Positions 50,932 to 59,239 of a DNA stretch of 64,000 nucleotides are shown piece by piece. How positions within the stretch are numbered: the first letter of the stretch is position 1; the number at the start of each line of letters is the position of its first letter. The notes below the pieces were generated by a model, which was not told the DNA's origin, ran no database searches, and saw only the letters and a list, made by a program, of their open reading frames with translations. The position numbers and the translations under genes are program-made. The DNA comes from Streptomyces sp. NBC_00224 (GTDB taxonomy: Bacteria > Actinomycetota > Actinomycetes > Streptomycetales > Streptomycetaceae): contig NZ_CP108106.1 of NCBI RefSeq assembly GCF_041435195.1, forward strand, positions 496,001-560,000. Direction: 5' to 3'.

Positions 50932-51498
50932 ATGAACGAGCGACAGCCAGCCCGGCGGCCCGGCGGGCGCAGCGCCCGCGTCGCCGCGGAGGTGCACCGG
51001 GCGGTCACCGACCTGATCAGCGAGCGCGGCTACGGCAACTTCACCGTCGGCGAGGTCGCGACCCGCGCGGGCGTAGCCGACAGCAGCATCTACCGCCGGT
51101 GGGGCAGCCTGGAAACCCTGCTCACCGAGGTGGCGCTCGCCCGCCTCAACGCGCAGTCGCCGATGCCCGATACCGGGAGCCTGGTCGGCGACCTGCGCAC
51201 TTACGCGGCCCAAGTGGCCCGCGAGATCACCGGACCTGACGGCCTGTTGTTGGTGCGCCTGGCCGTCGCCCTGTCGACCAACGGTCAGCAGGGCCTGCAG
51301 GCCCGTGACGACCTCCGCGACGAACGCACCCGGCAACTGCAGTCCATGCTCGATCGCGCCCGCGAACGCGGCGAGCACGCACCCGACGCGTTGGGCGTGC
51401 TGGACCACATCCTGGCCCCGATGTACATCCGCGTCCTGTTCGGTATGGGCCCGCTCACCCCGGACTACATCGACGGGCTGGTCGACCGATTGCTGTGA
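50932..51498 (+). CDS. TetR family transcriptional regulator
   Basis: 188 residues from ATG 50932. DNA-binding domain: RVAAEVHRAVTDLISERGYG, NFTVGEVATRAGVADSSIYR and RWGSLETLLTEV, a good match for TetR_N (Y-R-R-W instead of Y-x-H-F, seen in one subgroup). The C-terminal ligand domain is of the TetR_C_11 kind (LILAPMYIRVLFGMGPLTPD-like text). Repressor of the divergent MFS gene, probably released by the exported compound. Confidence 0.93.
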   Translation: MNERQPARRPGGRSARVAAEVHRAVTDLISERGYGNFTVGEVATRAGVADSSIYRRWGSLETLLTEVALARLNAQSPMPDTGSLVGDLRTYAAQVAREITGPDGLLLVRLAVALSTNGQQGLQARDDLRDERTRQLQSMLDRARERGEHAPDALGVLDHILAPMYIRVLFGMGPLTPDYIDGLVDRLL

Positions 51499-51530
51499 CC
51501 TCAGCCTGGTCCCCGGGATCAGCCCTCGGA

Positions 51531-51562
51531 CGCGGTGCCAGGGCTCCGCGGTGCCAGGGCTC
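51531..51562. repeat. Tandem direct repeat, 16 bp x 2
   Basis: CGCGGTGCCAGGGCTC occurs twice back to back just after the TetR stop. A recent slippage duplication in non-coding DNA. The following ~360 bases carry no supported gene. Confidence 0.8.
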
Positions 51563-51929
51563 CGTGAGGTGCTCGCCGACACGCGCCCGGCCAGCTCAGG
51601 CATCCGGCCCCTGGCCGGCTCACGTGGCCTGGCCGAATCCGTCGGCCGGCGGGCCGTCGCCGCGGATCGGGGTGAAGTCGACGTCCAGGTGCGGGTCGTG
51701 TACGCGTACTCAGCTACGCCACCCAGCTGGATCCCCCCCAGCCCGCCTTTTCCGCGTCGTCGAACTCGGCGCGGCCCACTGCCTCATGGCCGCGCTGGTT
51801 GACGTGCCTGAGGCGTCCGAGTCGAATTCGTCAACGAACCAGGACTGCACAAGGATCCGCACGAGCACGGCCGCCGCGGAGTCCGTCGGCGCGGAGGCCA
51901 AGAGATCGTCTCAACTGGCTTGATCACTA

Positions 51930-52090
51930 GGCTGACGGCCGCGATGGCGATGGTGGAGCGGCTGGTGCCGGACGGATTGAGGGATTGGTTCCAACGGGTG
52001 GTTCCGGCTGCTCCGGTACGACCCCAAGGTGGTGGCCGGTGCAGGTATGTGGATCGGCAGGTGCTGGCGGCCCCGCCGTCCAGGAGAGCC
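51930..52090 (+). mobile_element. IS5-family transposase relic (N-terminal 50 codons)
   Basis: Plus strand: AMVERLVPDGLRDWFQRVVP and APVRPQGGGRCRYVDRQVLA, the canonical start of Streptomyces IS5-type transposases (usually ...R-R-H-G-D-R-E-V-L-A-A-I). It stops at about 52075 and happens to be in frame with the following real gene, giving a spurious N-terminal extension. Confidence 0.75.
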
Positions 52091-52120
52091 ATGTCAGTGC
52101 CCCGCTGCATACTGGCGCCC

Positions 52121-53185
52121 ATGCAGATCACGGAGTACACACTCAAACGGGCCTGGCACCAGATAGCCACGGGCTCTGACCTGCTCGACGACGCGATGCT
52201 CCCGCCCATCGCCACCTCACCCGGCCCCTACGCACAGCGCGCAGGTGACGGGGGTGGCCTCTTCCTGGTCCTGGAGGAAGACGGCACGGTGCGCGGGCAC
52301 CACGGCTACCGGGAGTTATTCGCTACCCGGGACCTCGACCAGGTGCTGTACATGGTTGCCGAGGAAGCGGTAGCTCAGCTCGCCGAGCACATCGTGGCCC
52401 ACTCCCCCGGCCGCGGGCCGGTCACCAACCTCGTCACCGGGCAGGCACAGATGCTGGAGCAGATCAACCCCGCCTGGGCCAGGAGATTTAGCAGCGGCGG
52501 TCTGGATGGCACGCCCCCGGCGCAGCCCTGCGGACGCGACCCTCTGGAGCGACTCGCCTGGATCGCCGATTCCTGGCGCGACCAGGACCCCTACACACAC
52601 CTTGCCTTCTTTCGCGGCGAGGGCATCAGTGCCGAACAGATCGCCCTGCTCCACGGCGCCGATCCCGAACAGACCGCCGCCGGGACCTGCCTGTCGGACC
52701 TGCACGGGATGGACGGCGACGGCCGCGACTCCTGGGAAGCCGACTGGCAGACCGTCTGCTTCGGGCAGGCAGGCGACTGGGTGTTCCTGATGTACCACGA
52801 GATGCCGCCCGGCATCGGAGACAACAGTGTGGCGCTGTCCCGGCTCGGAGTCACCGAGACCGTGCGCCTGAGCGCCACCGCCGCGAAGGCCATCTACACC
52901 CTCGACTACACACGCGACGGCCGTCGCGTCGACGACGACTGGGGGGTCCTGGAACTGATCTGGTACCGGCGGGGCCGCGCCCCCTACTACCGGGGCGGCC
53001 AGCTCGACTTCCTCAACCAGGCCATCCGCCGCGCCGAACTGGACCACCCCGAACTGACCAGCGAGTTCGAACTGTACTTCCACGCGCTGGATGACGCACT
53101 CAACCTGCACCTGCCCCAGCAGGACATCCAGCAGGGCACGGTCCGGGCCGCGCAGTGGGCACGCGGCAACCCGGGGCAAGGCTGA
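52121..53185 (+). CDS. Conserved hypothetical protein, possibly DUF6461-related
   Basis: 354 residues from ATG 52121; an earlier ATG at 52091 follows AGGAGAG and would add ten residues (SVPRCILAPM). Residues 1-120 form one acidic domain (LFLVLEEDGTVRGHHGYREL, LYMVAEEAVAQLAEHIV). Residues ~150-340 form another (LAWIADSWRDQDPYTHLAFF, WVFLMYHEMPPGIGD, LELIWYRRGRAPYYRGGQLD, ELYFHALDDALNLHLP); the WVFLMYH...GVTETVRLSATAAK layout loosely recalls DUF6461. Cytoplasmic, no signal or membrane helix. Acidity and two-domain form recall immunity proteins, but no toxin gene adjoins it. Confidence 0.7.
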   Translation: MQITEYTLKRAWHQIATGSDLLDDAMLPPIATSPGPYAQRAGDGGGLFLVLEEDGTVRGHHGYRELFATRDLDQVLYMVAEEAVAQLAEHIVAHSPGRGPVTNLVTGQAQMLEQINPAWARRFSSGGLDGTPPAQPCGRDPLERLAWIADSWRDQDPYTHLAFFRGEGISAEQIALLHGADPEQTAAGTCLSDLHGMDGDGRDSWEADWQTVCFGQAGDWVFLMYHEMPPGIGDNSVALSRLGVTETVRLSATAAKAIYTLDYTRDGRRVDDDWGVLELIWYRRGRAPYYRGGQLDFLNQAIRRAELDHPELTSEFELYFHALDDALNLHLPQQDIQQGTVRAAQWARGNPGQG

Positions 53186-53895
53186 CAGCCAAGGCCAGGG
53201 CTGCCCTCTTCAGGGCCCGACCGTACGAGTCAGCAGCCCAAGTGGCGCTCCCGGCGGTGCAGTACCGGCTTCACGGCGCCACCGCCGGACCCCCCGCGTC
53301 GCCTCCACACCGCTCACCACCGCTGCGGGTGGCTACCTCTGCTTCGTTGCCTCCTTCCCCAAAGGGGAAAGTCACCGAACGCGTCCGCTTTACTGCCGTG
53401 GCTGCCGTCATGACGTGCCCGCCCACGGCTCACCAGTCCCCATATGCCCCTCCACACCAGCCGGGCCGCGGCTCGTCTTGAGCAGCCGGACGACCACCAA
53501 GCGCGGCACCCGTCGGCGCTGATGCCGATGGGCGCCGCCGCGGCGGGCAGCGCCTCCAGCTGCGCTGGGCGTACGAGGGCGTGATCTTCGGGCCATCCGG
53601 TGTCGCCCACTCGCCTGCCGCGGCGGGCGCTCTGCCGGTGCTCTCCGCACGCGACTGCACCCTTTGGACTACTGCGTTTCGACCCCATGGAAGACGATCT
53701 TGCGGCACCGCCGCGAGAGGCAGCAGCCCACGCAGATAACAATCTCCCTTCACACGCTGGTCTTCCCGCGGCACCGACGCGAACACGTCCGCCACCAACC
53801 TTGCCAACTTGCCCCGAACACACATCGCTTCGAGTGCGTCCACACACCCACCATGCCCCTGATCAGGACCGACCGAAGGACCTCACGGAGCCCTA
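53186..53895. other. Intergenic with IS701 debris
   Basis: No intact gene in ~700 bases between the unknown protein and the caspase gene. An IS701-type scrap is present at 53740-53850 (listed separately). The other frames are Arg/Pro-rich with no ribosome sites. Confidence 0.45.
53740..53850 (-). mobile_element. IS701-family transposase scrap
   Basis: Minus strand: KLARLVADVFASVPREDQRV and KGDCYLRGLL, the start of IS701-type transposases (relatives read VFAS.PR.DQR.KGDCYLRGLM.DGRRKS). Resemblance ends after about 35 residues; the rest is missing. Confidence 0.65.
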
Positions 53896-55401
53896 TCAGG
53901 CGAACCAGTCGGGGTGGCGCTTGCGGAGATCGGCCATGGCGGCGACGAAGGCATTGAGGGCATCGCGCATCAGCTTCCCGTGGAACGCCTCGAACACTGC
54001 CTCCTGAGCGCCGAAGCGGACCGTGGTGGTGACCACTTCGGTCTCCCCTCCCCACCCCGCCTGGTCGTTGCTGCCCGACCAGGTATCCCACCGGCTCGTG
54101 GAGGACACCGAGAGCGACGACAACTCCCGATAGGGCACCCGCAGCAGGTGTGTCGCGTCGAGCACGCACAGATGTGTGCTCGTATAGGCCACCGCCCATC
54201 GCGGGTCCACGATGCGGCCCGTCTTGACGTGACCGATCAGACGCTCCCAGCCTACGAGTTGGCACCGTTCCCGCAGATTGACGAATCTGCGCCCCACGGG
54301 CGTGCCCTCGTCGATGAGGGCGACCCGCTGCTCCCGCAGCAGTCGGTTCAACGCGACCTCGAAGTCGGCGGGTTCGGCAAGGTGGTGCAGGATGTGGGCG
54401 TCTACCTGCTGCTTGTCGTAGCCGATACCGCTCTTGCCCGACACCTCGGAGAAGAAAGGCGACCGGACCGGCTTGGTCCGCCGAGGGTCCGACACGAGGT
54501 CGATGACCTCCTTGAGGTGGTTCATGACCGCGCCGATGTCGTACCCGGAACCCTTCACCGGGTCGAATGGGTAGTCCGTCGAGGGCGCGACCACGACCGG
54601 CTCCGCGGCGGCCGCGGCGACCGGTTCGACTGCGGCGGGACGACTCGGTCTGGGCCCCGCCGGATTGAAGGCGACGACAAGGTCACCGATCGCGCTGTTG
54701 ACGCTGAGGGTCGGCGTCTGGTCGGGCAGGATCCGCGTGACCCGGTCGCAGACGTCCCGGTAGAACTCCTCGGCGCCGACGCGACCGTCGCCGTCACGGT
54801 CGCCCGTGCCGTGGCGCAGCGACTTCACCACGGCCGAGGTGAAGACCGACGGCTTGGCCCCGTCGCGGCTGCGCTCACCGTCCTCGTAGCTGTACTGCAG
54901 CGAGGTCGAGGAGGTGATGATGAAGCGGCCGCGGCCGCCGAGGTTGCCCGCCACATCGATGGCATGTTCGCCCGCACGCGTGCGCATGCCCTTCACGAAC
55001 GCGCCGCTGTAGCAGCAGTCGAGGAGCAGAATGATCTGTTGCGACGCGCTCTGCTCCATGCGGTCGTTGAGGAAGTCGGCGTCGACCGAGCTTGCTTCGA
55101 GCGTGTCGACCTCCGTGTCCCGAGCGGCGAAGTGCAGCCGGCCCCGAGAGTCCTTGCGGCCGTGGCAGGAGAGGTGGAGCAGCAGAAGGTCCTCGGGAGC
55201 CGCCGCGCTGAAGAAGCGCTGCACGCCCCGGGCCACTTCGTCGCGCGTCCGGTCCTTGAGGATGTCGACCTCGAAGCCCCCGATCGCCCCGTCACTCAGT
55301 ACCTCGGAGAGGGCCACCGCGTCCGCGTTCGCCCCGGGCAGATGCTCCAGCCGCGGATCGTCGTAGCGCGAGGTCGTCACGACGAGAGCCCGCCTAGCCA
55401 T
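53896..55401 (-). CDS. Caspase-like protease, EACC1-associated type
   Basis: 501 residues. ATG 55401 lies inside the end of the EACC1 gene (8-nt overlap), so expression is coupled. Residues 1-230 are a C14 caspase-fold domain: RALVVTTSRYDD, GANADAVALSEVL, catalytic His80 in LLLHLSCHGRKDS and Cys130 in LLLDCCYSGAF. Residues 202-213 (D-R-D-G-D-G-R-V-G-A-E-E) are a canonical EF-hand-type calcium loop. After a Pro/Ala linker (~240-280), the C-terminal ~200 residues include a PH-like stretch (VAYTSTHLCVLDATHLLRVP, YRELSSLSVSSTS). Caspases linked to EACC1 are part of predicted NTP-independent or ternary conflict systems that kill or cleave on infection; the target is unknown. Confidence 0.9.
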   Translation of the reverse strand: MARRALVVTTSRYDDPRLEHLPGANADAVALSEVLSDGAIGGFEVDILKDRTRDEVARGVQRFFSAAAPEDLLLLHLSCHGRKDSRGRLHFAARDTEVDTLEASSVDADFLNDRMEQSASQQIILLLDCCYSGAFVKGMRTRAGEHAIDVAGNLGGRGRFIITSSTSLQYSYEDGERSRDGAKPSVFTSAVVKSLRHGTGDRDGDGRVGAEEFYRDVCDRVTRILPDQTPTLSVNSAIGDLVVAFNPAGPRPSRPAAVEPVAAAAAEPVVVAPSTDYPFDPVKGSGYDIGAVMNHLKEVIDLVSDPRRTKPVRSPFFSEVSGKSGIGYDKQQVDAHILHHLAEPADFEVALNRLLREQRVALIDEGTPVGRRFVNLRERCQLVGWERLIGHVKTGRIVDPRWAVAYTSTHLCVLDATHLLRVPYRELSSLSVSSTSRWDTWSGSNDQAGWGGETEVVTTTVRFGAQEAVFEAFHGKLMRDALNAFVAAMADLRKRHPDWFA

Positions 55402-55825
55402 GGTCGCCGGACTCTGCCGACCGAGCCGCGTCTCGGTCCCGCTCGACAGATGTGAAGAAGTGCTCGATCGCCTCGCGCTGTTCGGCGCGTCCGGTGGAGG
55501 TGAGCCGTAGTTCGTGCTCGCCCAGCTTCATCTCGATGGAGCCGGAGTTGCGGCGCCGCAGCCAGTCCTGAAGCAGCCCGACCAATGACCGCACCAGTGT
55601 CGGCGCGGTCCGCAGGACGATCACGAGCGCGGCGGCCTCCCATGCCTCGGCCGACCGGGTGCCCACCGGCGCCGGACCTGCCGACAGCGGCGTGACGCGA
55701 TGCAGTGCGAGCCCCGCCAGCTCTGCCATCAGCGCGGCCGTTTCGGCTTCTGCCATGCGCATCCCAGTCGACTCGTCGTGCCAGAGTCGAATGGTCGCCT
55801 CGGCGAGATCCCCGTGACTGTCCAT
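55394..55825 (-). CDS. EACC1 (effector-associated constant component 1) protein
   Basis: 143 residues from ATG 55825 with GGGG upstream. Central membrane-like helix WEAAALVIVLRTAPTLVRSL followed by the amphipathic VGLLQDWLRRRN and a small beta domain (GSIEMKLGEHELRLTSTG) and final helix REAIEHFFTSVERDR. That order, helix - WLRRR - short IEMxLGxxxLxLxxT strand pair - helix, is the EACC1 pattern described for actinobacterial conflict systems, where it accompanies a variable effector, here a caspase. Stop overlaps the caspase start. May anchor or hold the protease inactive at the membrane; inference. Confidence 0.82.
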   Translation of the reverse strand: MDSHGDLAEATIRLWHDESTGMRMAEAETAALMAELAGLALHRVTPLSAGPAPVGTRSAEAWEAAALVIVLRTAPTLVRSLVGLLQDWLRRRNSGSIEMKLGEHELRLTSTGRAEQREAIEHFFTSVERDRDAARSAESGDHG

Positions 55826-55861
55826 GTCCCGGCCCCCTTTATGGCAGTGCTCGAAGTGCAA

Positions 55862-56387
55862 GAAGGGTGACAGAGTGGCATGAACGGGCCCATCATCGGG
55901 GCGGTTTCATGGATACTCGCAGACCGTGTGCCGAAGTCGCCTGCGGGCCGCAGCAGCGCGACCCCGCTCACCAGTTGGCGTCTTGCCGCACCCGGCGCCG
56001 CGACGTCGATCCTCACCGGTCCACCACCCTCTGCCACTTTCGTTGGATGCGAGAAAACCGCATCAGACGCGAGTCGACGGGCGGTCCGTTGGTCAGTCAG
56101 TCGTACGAGTGACACCGGCTGGCGATCAGGCACCGTGAGTCACTACCGTCGCTGGCGTCTCCCCAGCCCAACATCGCTGGTCACGCAGGGGCATCCCGCA
56201 CCAGGCGGCAGCCAATCTCAAACCGTCACGAGTCCGCACCCGATGCAATCGGCGGCCGGAGTCCCCCGCGCCGGCCGGATCTTCGGCGCACGTGAGGATG
56301 CCACGCACCGTTAACACCCGACGCGGCCCGGGAACTACCACCAGAGGGGCCGTGCGAAGCCCGGTCCTCGCGGGAGGGGGCCGGTGC
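55862..56387. other. Intergenic upstream of the EACC1-caspase pair
   Basis: No gene supported in ~520 bases. One plus-strand frame opens with a hydrophobic start (NGPIIGAVSWILADRV) at 55880 but then turns into low-complexity Ser/Arg text and has no ribosome site. Should contain the promoter of the EACC1 gene. Confidence 0.4.
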
Positions 56388-56650
56388 CGGCCACCGCCTC
56401 CGCTTGCCGACCGGAATCGGTTGCCCGCGCGGCGTACAACCGGCGTGCACCCCTTCACGCCCCAGGTGCGGCCAGTGGCCTGGTCGGCACGGATGCCGAC
56501 CTGGTCGACGAAGATCCCCTCACCGTCCTGGGCCTTCGCCGTCGCATCGATCGTCGGCCAGATCTTCTCCCGCCAGATGCGGACCGCTTCCGCGTCCTGC
56601 TCGACGGCCCGCTTGTCCGGACGCCTTGGCGACCTTGTCGTTGTTGGTGA
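56388..56650 (-). mobile_element. IS630-family transposase relic (DDE region)
   Basis: Minus strand: KRAVEQDAEAVRIWREKIWP, TIDATAKAQDGEGIFVDQVG and IRADQATGRTWGVKGCTPVV then RRAGNRF, the first catalytic Asp region of a Streptomyces IS630-type transposase (relatives read E.LFVDQVGIRSDQ.TGRTWG.KG.TPVVRRTG.RF). It degenerates on both sides. Confidence 0.75.
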
Positions 56651-56906
56651 TCACACGGTAGTCCGCGTACACACCCACGCCGTGGGTTCATACCCTGCTT
56701 CCTCGCCGCCCGAGGTGGCAAGGACTTGAACGAGCTGGCCCGTCCACCAGCCCGGGAAGGTGGTGGCGATCACGCTCCCTCGGGGGCGGCGCGGCGGCAT
56801 TTACTACTTGGCCGCCAGTACATCCCAAGACTCCACATCCAGGAGCTGGCTGCGCGGGTGGCCGAGCCCAGCGCCCATGTCAGTGCCTCACCGTAGATTC
56901 CCGGCC

Positions 56907-57488
56907 ATGGGTATCTACTTGGTCAGTATCGGCTCCGAGGACTGGGACGACGAAGAAGTCCTCAAACCCACCGCCCGCGCCCTCACCACCGAACTGAGAC
57001 GCCTCAAGCTGCCGCCGCTCACACCCCCGCCACCCCACGCCTTCGTCCCTGGATCGGGCACCACATTCGAAGAGAAGCTCAACCGCCCCATGGACAGCTT
57101 CAGCGCCCTGTGCCGCGCTCAGCCCGACGGCCAGGATCGCAGCGACGCACTCCTCGGCTGGGACCTGCTCCTGCCGATCACCCTTCCCGAGCCCATCGAA
57201 CTGCGTGTCCCTTCGCCTCACGGCGACATCACGATCGCCCATTCCGCCGCCACCGTCCTTGCCGCCGCTCAGACGCTGGCCCGACAACTGGCACTTCCCC
57301 CGCAGACGCCGGCGTACTGCGACAACCTCAACCTCACCAACTGGTTCGACAGCCCCGAGGCCCAGCGAGCAGCCGAAACGCACCCGGGCCCCTGGCAGGA
57401 CAACCTCGACGCCGCCTTCTACACAGCGATGTACCTCCGCGCCGCCGAACACAGCCTGCGCAACGCATGTCCCCTCCACTACAGCTGA
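56907..57488 (+). CDS. Conserved hypothetical protein
   Basis: 193 residues from ATG 56907, chosen because the preceding part of the frame is relic DNA. MGIYLVSIGSEDWDDEEV opens an acidic Pro-rich protein (LKLPPLTPPPPHAFVP, LLGWDLLLPITLPEPIEL, LNLTNWFDSPEAQRAAE, LDAAFYTAMYLRAAEHSL). No signal, membrane helix or catalytic motif. Proteins with this opening exist in Streptomyces without a named domain, from memory. Monocistronic. Confidence 0.65.
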   Translation: MGIYLVSIGSEDWDDEEVLKPTARALTTELRRLKLPPLTPPPPHAFVPGSGTTFEEKLNRPMDSFSALCRAQPDGQDRSDALLGWDLLLPITLPEPIELRVPSPHGDITIAHSAATVLAAAQTLARQLALPPQTPAYCDNLNLTNWFDSPEAQRAAETHPGPWQDNLDAAFYTAMYLRAAEHSLRNACPLHYS

Positions 57489-57876
57489 CCACCCCGAAAC
57501 ACAGTCCCAGGATGCAGCGAGCACCACCTCGCCCAGGCCGTCGCGTGCGAGCTGTGCGGGGCGGGTACGGATCATGTCCCGCGAAGTGGTGTAGTCAGCC
57601 GGGTTTGTTTGGTTCCGCCTGTCCCGGCTCGTCCGGGGCTGTCCGGCCTCGTTCGGGGCGGGGCAGAAGGCAGGTTTCGGCGGGGCAGTCGGGCACAGCA
57701 GCCTCTTCCGGTGGAGCCCGGCAGTAAGTCACGCCATCTCCTCACGGCCGCTCTCGTCACTGTAAAGGTCAGCCAGTCCTGACAATGGGGGGTTTCCCCC
57801 ATCGTGGGCGGGACTGTGGCTGAGTAAAGTCGCAATGACTGATCACCGATCCAACTCGCTCCATACGGGGAACTTC
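57489..57876. other. Intergenic, promoter region of the DUF4097 gene
   Basis: No gene. Contains the dyad at 57785-57802. Nothing else recognised. Confidence 0.4.
57785..57802. promoter_or_regulatory. Short GC dyad upstream of the DUF4097 lipoprotein gene
   Basis: ATGGGGG-GTTT-CCCCCAT, a 7-bp perfect stem 75 bases before the ATG at 57877. Could be an operator or a weak terminator; no regulator gene is next to it. Confidence 0.4.
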
Positions 57877-58614
57877 ATGCGACACCTACAGACGCGCGTC
57901 CTTGCACCAGTGGCTTTGGCTGCTCTCACCGTCGGCGGGCTCTCCGCCTGCTCGGCCCTCGACCAGAAGACCTTCGAGGACGATGCCGAGGTGCCCCAGA
58001 AAATCACCTCGATCCGTCTCGACAGCGGGAACGGCGGGGTGAAGGTGGACGCGTCGGCGGACATCTCAACGGCCTCCGTGCACCGAAAGGTCAACTACCG
58101 TGGTGACAAGCCCAGTGGCACGTCCTTCAGCGTCGAGAACGGCGTCCTGACGCTCTCCGGCTGCGGCAAGAACTGCGGCGTCGACTACGTCGTCAAGGTG
58201 CCCGCCGGTCTTCCGGTGACGGGAGGCACGTCCAACGGCAGCCTCACGCTGACCGATGTCGGCACGGTCGACGTGCACACAAGCAACGGCGAGATCGCAG
58301 TGAACAGCGCGAGGGGCCCTGTGAAGCTGAGCACGTCCAACGGTGACGTCAACGTCAAGGACGCCAAGGGCGGCGACATCGACACGCAGACGTCGAACGG
58401 CGAGGTGACGATCCAGACGGCCACCCCACAGAACATCAAGGCCCGCACGACCAGCGGCAGCCTCACGATCACGGCCCCGCCCGCCAAGTACCAGATCTCA
58501 GCGACCAACTCCCACGGCGACAAGAAGGTGGCGTTCAAGAACGACCCGTCGGGCAAGTACCGCTTGGATCTGTCGACAACGAACGGTGACCTGACTGTGG
58601 AGTCGGCAGGCTAG
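57877..58614 (+). CDS. DUF4097 family lipoprotein
   Basis: 245 residues from ATG 57877. Lipoprotein signal APVALAALTVGGLSAC with the lipobox LSAC and lipidation at Cys. The mature part is a long right-handed beta-helix-like run of repeats with T-S-N-G turns (GGTSNGSLTLTD, VHTSNGEIAVNS, LSTSNGDVNVKD, TQTSNGEVTIQT, RTTSGSLTIT, LSTTNGDLTVES), the signature of DUF4097 adhesin-like domains. Outer-face anchored; function unknown, possibly stress sensing as in related bactofilin-like or LiaG proteins. An in-frame ATG at 57835 lies too far from the signal. Confidence 0.88.
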   Translation: MRHLQTRVLAPVALAALTVGGLSACSALDQKTFEDDAEVPQKITSIRLDSGNGGVKVDASADISTASVHRKVNYRGDKPSGTSFSVENGVLTLSGCGKNCGVDYVVKVPAGLPVTGGTSNGSLTLTDVGTVDVHTSNGEIAVNSARGPVKLSTSNGDVNVKDAKGGDIDTQTSNGEVTIQTATPQNIKARTTSGSLTITAPPAKYQISATNSHGDKKVAFKNDPSGKYRLDLSTTNGDLTVESAG

Positions 58615-58615
58615 T

Positions 58616-58900
58616 GACCTTCTTGAGAGCGGCCAGCGCCGCGTTGCGCGCGGTGCGGACCGGGATGCCGTGCCGGTTGAGCTTCTGTGTCATGCCGTGC
58701 GTTGAGATCGGCTTGCCCGGGACCATGCCGGGGAAGAGCCACTGAGGGCCGGGGTGGACTCGCGAGGGCTGCGGCCGTAGCTGAGGCTGTTCGGCGAGGC
58801 GGCGGAGGAGCTCGGCGAGCCGTGGTGGTAGCAGGACGGGGTGGCGGCCCAGGATCAAGTGGGCGTGCCTGTCGTCGAACTTGAGGTGCTCGGGCGTCAG
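58616..58900 (-). pseudogene. C-terminal relic of a recombinase/integrase-like protein
   Basis: Minus strand: AHLILGRHPVLLPPRLAELL then GPQWLFPGMVPGKPISTHGM and TQKLNRHGIPVRTARNAALA. Streptomyces proteins with a GR.P..LP......L block, WLFPG..PG.PIS and R..L...GI.....R..AL belong to a tyrosine-recombinase-like group. The segment ends at 58616 right beside the DUF4097 stop on the other strand. The catalytic N-terminal part is absent. Confidence 0.6.
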
Positions 58901-58949
58901 TGGCAAAGGGTGCGGTCCTTTCGAGGGAGGGTGGGGATCACGCGCCGAG

Positions 58950-59130
58950 GACGTATCTGTCCTGGTGGGGGGGGCCTGATGGACGCGTTCGTGTTCGTGG
59001 GCGACCTGGAAGGCCCAGTAGGCGGTGAAGTCGCCTTTACTCAACACGGCACGGAGTTTCAGGACTGCCTCGGCGCCGTGCAGGCCCCAGCCAGCCACCA
59101 GTACCCGCCGGAACACCGTGCGGGCGGTCC
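58950..59130 (-). mobile_element. ISKra4-family transposase scrap
   Basis: Minus strand: GWGLHGAEAVLKLRAVLSKG and DFTAYWAFQVAHEHERVH, the end of ISKra4-type transposases (relatives read W.L.GAEA.L.LRA...NGDF..YW.YH...EH.R.H). It lies upstream of, and in frame with, the recombinase relic by chance. Confidence 0.65.
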
Positions 59131-59239
59131 AGGGCGTTTATCCGACGTTCATGGCGTATGGAGTGTTGAGCGATGGGCTGACCGCGGTCGACGTGACCGA
59201 CACCACCAGCGGACAATTCATCGTGTACAGGAGAGACAC

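Noticed and set aside
55880..56314. Plus-strand frame starting with a hydrophobic segment
   Set aside because: After ~18 residues the text is Ser/Arg/Pro low-complexity; no ribosome site and no family.
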